From: Bombilactobacillus apium
GTDB taxonomy: Bacteria; Bacillota; Bacilli; Lactobacillales; Lactobacillaceae
NCBI RefSeq assembly: GCF_013385145.1
Contig: NZ_JABZEC010000002.1
Span: forward strand, 240,118 to 304,117
Length of the DNA stretch: 64,000 nt
Direction: 5' to 3'
The notes beneath the pieces were generated by a model. The model did no database searches, was not told the origin of the DNA, and saw only the letters and a program-made list of their open reading frames with translations. The translations under genes and the position numbers were made by a program. How positions within the stretch are numbered: the first letter of the stretch is position 1; each line of letters begins with the position of its first letter. Positions 62,951 through 64,000 of the stretch are shown here, piece after piece.

Positions 62951-63610
62951 ATGAAATATACAATTTATTGCATCCGTCACGGACAAACTTGGTTTAACCA
63001 TTATCAAAAAATTCAGGGTTGGTCAGATACTCCCCTCACCCCGGCCGGAGAAAAGGTAGCTCAACAAGCTGCCGAAAAATTAGCCACGGTTCCTTTCGCC
63101 GCTGCTTTTTCATCCGACGCTCGCCGAGCAATTGATACTTGCCAAATTATTACCGCGGCTAATTGCCGCCATGACCACTTGCAGCCGCAAAAATTGACCG
63201 ACTTTCGGGAAAGTTTCTATGGTTCTTTTGAAGGAATGTTCTCTGCCGAAGCTTGGTACCAAGTTCTGGCCCCTCACGGTTACAAAAGTCTTGCCGACTT
63301 AGGTCCCGAAGTCAGTTATGACCAGACCAAAGACTGGATGAAGGAAGCCGATCCCTTCCACGACGCAGAAAATGCCACAGAGTATTGGACTCGAATCGAC
63401 CACGGCTTTGACTATCTTGATACCTTAGCTCACGAAGGGGATAAAATTTTACTTGTCAGTCACGGTAATACTATCAAATCTATTGCTTCTAAATACGGCG
63501 ATGGTTCCTTTACTGTTAACTCTACTCCAGCAAATTCCAGTCTGACTCTCATTACCCGCGACCAAGGTCAAACAATTGTTACAGATTATAATCACTCCTT
63601 GATTGACTAA
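62951..63610 (+). CDS. Histidine phosphatase (phosphoglycerate mutase family)
   Basis: The ATG at 62951 follows GAGGAGG by 8 nt; the longer frame to 62849 lacks a site. The 219-residue protein starts MKYTIYCIRHGQTWFN, with the phospho-accepting His of RHGQT, SSDARRAIDTCQII and VSHGNTIKSIAS with the second catalytic His. This is the broad-specificity phosphatase branch rather than glycolytic mutase. Substrate unknown. Confidence 0.92.
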   Translation: MKYTIYCIRHGQTWFNHYQKIQGWSDTPLTPAGEKVAQQAAEKLATVPFAAAFSSDARRAIDTCQIITAANCRHDHLQPQKLTDFRESFYGSFEGMFSAEAWYQVLAPHGYKSLADLGPEVSYDQTKDWMKEADPFHDAENATEYWTRIDHGFDYLDTLAHEGDKILLVSHGNTIKSIASKYGDGSFTVNSTPANSSLTLITRDQGQTIVTDYNHSLID

Positions 63611-63699
63611 AAATTTTTCCAGAAAAACTCAATTCAAGCTAACAACTACTTTGATGGCTAACCAAAGCCACCAGCACCAGGGGCAATAACTTTAGCAAT

Positions 63700-63807
63700 A
63701 AACCCCGACAGCCGGTGAAAGCTGCTAACTAAATTACTCCTAAAATTTGTCAACGAGTTGGTTTTGAAACTACAACTGAAATTCTCACTTTAGAAAATAA
63801 AGAATAA
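63700..63807 (+). pseudogene. GNAT acetyltransferase C-terminal remnant
   Basis: After a stop, the frame reads ITPKICQRVGFETTTEILTL then ENKE, the typical end of GNAT enzymes (A.xLYxrvGFe). The front half is absent or frameshifted, so only a short remnant is left. A terminator follows. Confidence 0.3.
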
Positions 63808-63813
63808 CAGCCA

Positions 63814-63862
63814 CAAAAAAAAACGATTGAAAAAATGAGCTTATTTTTTCAATCGTTTTTTA
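63814..63862. terminator. Bidirectional terminator
   Basis: AAAAAACGATTGAAAAAAT pairs with ATTTTTTCAATCGTTTTTT around a short loop, placed between convergent genes. Confidence 0.8.
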
Positions 63863-63864
63863 AT

Positions 63865-64000
63865 TTAAGCCAGATGACGATCAATCCAATTTCCAACCAA
63901 AGATAAACCAAAGCAAGTGATGAAGTAAAGCACTGCCAAGGCCGCGAACATCGGCAAGATGTAGTTGGCATCTTGCCCATAAATGACTTGAGCATGTTGC
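63865..64000 (-). CDS. Amino-acid ABC transporter permease, C-terminus (partial)
   Basis: The last 44 residues and stop codon are in the window. They include a final membrane helix, LPMFAALAVLYFITCFGLSL, then VGNWIDRHLA. This matches the end of His/Glu/Gln-family polar amino-acid permeases (Y.al.cf.ls.l...leRrl). The upstream part lies outside the window, so the solute is unknown. Confidence 0.7.
   Translation of the reverse strand, partial: QHAQVIYGQDANYILPMFAALAVLYFITCFGLSLVGNWIDRHLA

Overview
The window looks like chromosomal DNA of a lactic acid bacterium of the Lactobacillaceae. The evidence is a lactobacillar citrate-lyase operon (citC-D-E-F-X-G with a malic-enzyme-type protein and a SorC regulator), a Gram-positive Wzy-type exopolysaccharide (EPS) locus opened by LCP, Wzz and BY-kinase genes, a T-box leader, a WxL-like/BspA-like surface protein, and strong GGAGG-type ribosome binding sites. 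The genus cannot be fixed from the sequence alone. No rRNA, tRNA or CRISPR array was seen.

Layout. (1) 1-3.5 kb, minus strand, very AT-rich: one edge of a RiPP (thiopeptide-like) cluster. It has a 64-residue Cys/Ser-rich precursor, a two-gene ABC exporter, and the N-terminal part of a LanB-type dehydratase that runs off the window. A decayed IS30-type transposase lies upstream. (2) 3.7-5.2 kb: a membrane acyltransferase and gene and IS debris. (3) 5.3-10.5 kb, minus: a GDP-L-fucose supply operon (gmd, fcl, manC, phosphohexomutase). (4) 10.9-22.1 kb, minus: a BspA-like surface protein, then a flippase, a polymerase and four family-4 glycosyltransferases (EPS block 2). (5) 22.2-25.5 kb: a junction with IS3-family relics, a ComX/SigH-like sigma factor and a broken glycosyltransferase. 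(6) 25.6-39.1 kb, minus: EPS block 1, read from an extended -10 promoter at 39.12 kb. It runs SGNH-like protein, LCP, Wzz, BY-kinase, phosphatase, priming transferase, Ugd, Alg14/Alg13-like pair, Wzy, GT4, Wzx, GT2, WecB. (7) 39.2-43.7 kb, minus: HelD and a GntR(YtrA)/ABC operon. (8) 43.8-48.1 kb, plus: a T-box leader controlling a proline-iminopeptidase-type hydrolase and an OppA lipoprotein, a possible small RNA, and a second iminopeptidase paralogue. (9) 48.2-62.8 kb: citrate metabolism. (10) 62.9-64 kb: a histidine phosphatase, an acetyltransferase remnant and the end of an amino-acid ABC permease.

How the genes work together. Citrate lyase (CitDEF, activated by CitC, CitX and CitG) makes acetate and oxaloacetate. 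The malic-enzyme-type protein can take oxaloacetate or malate to pyruvate. The neighbouring operon holds an LDH-like dehydrogenase with an Arg at the malate-specificity position, fumarase C, a soluble fumarate reductase and a DASS carrier. That gives a reductive route oxaloacetate-malate-fumarate-succinate with a likely citrate/succinate (or dicarboxylate) exchanger. The EPS region carries two polymerases and two flippases, so it looks like two glycan loci placed end to end and joined by IS relics. UDP-glucuronate (Ugd), UDP-ManNAc (WecB) and GDP-fucose (Gmd/Fcl) are the special sugar nucleotides encoded.

The most unusual element is the RiPP cluster at the left edge: its core peptide has a Cys/Ser arrangement and a C-terminal VHFHI tail that I do not recognise from known thiopeptides.
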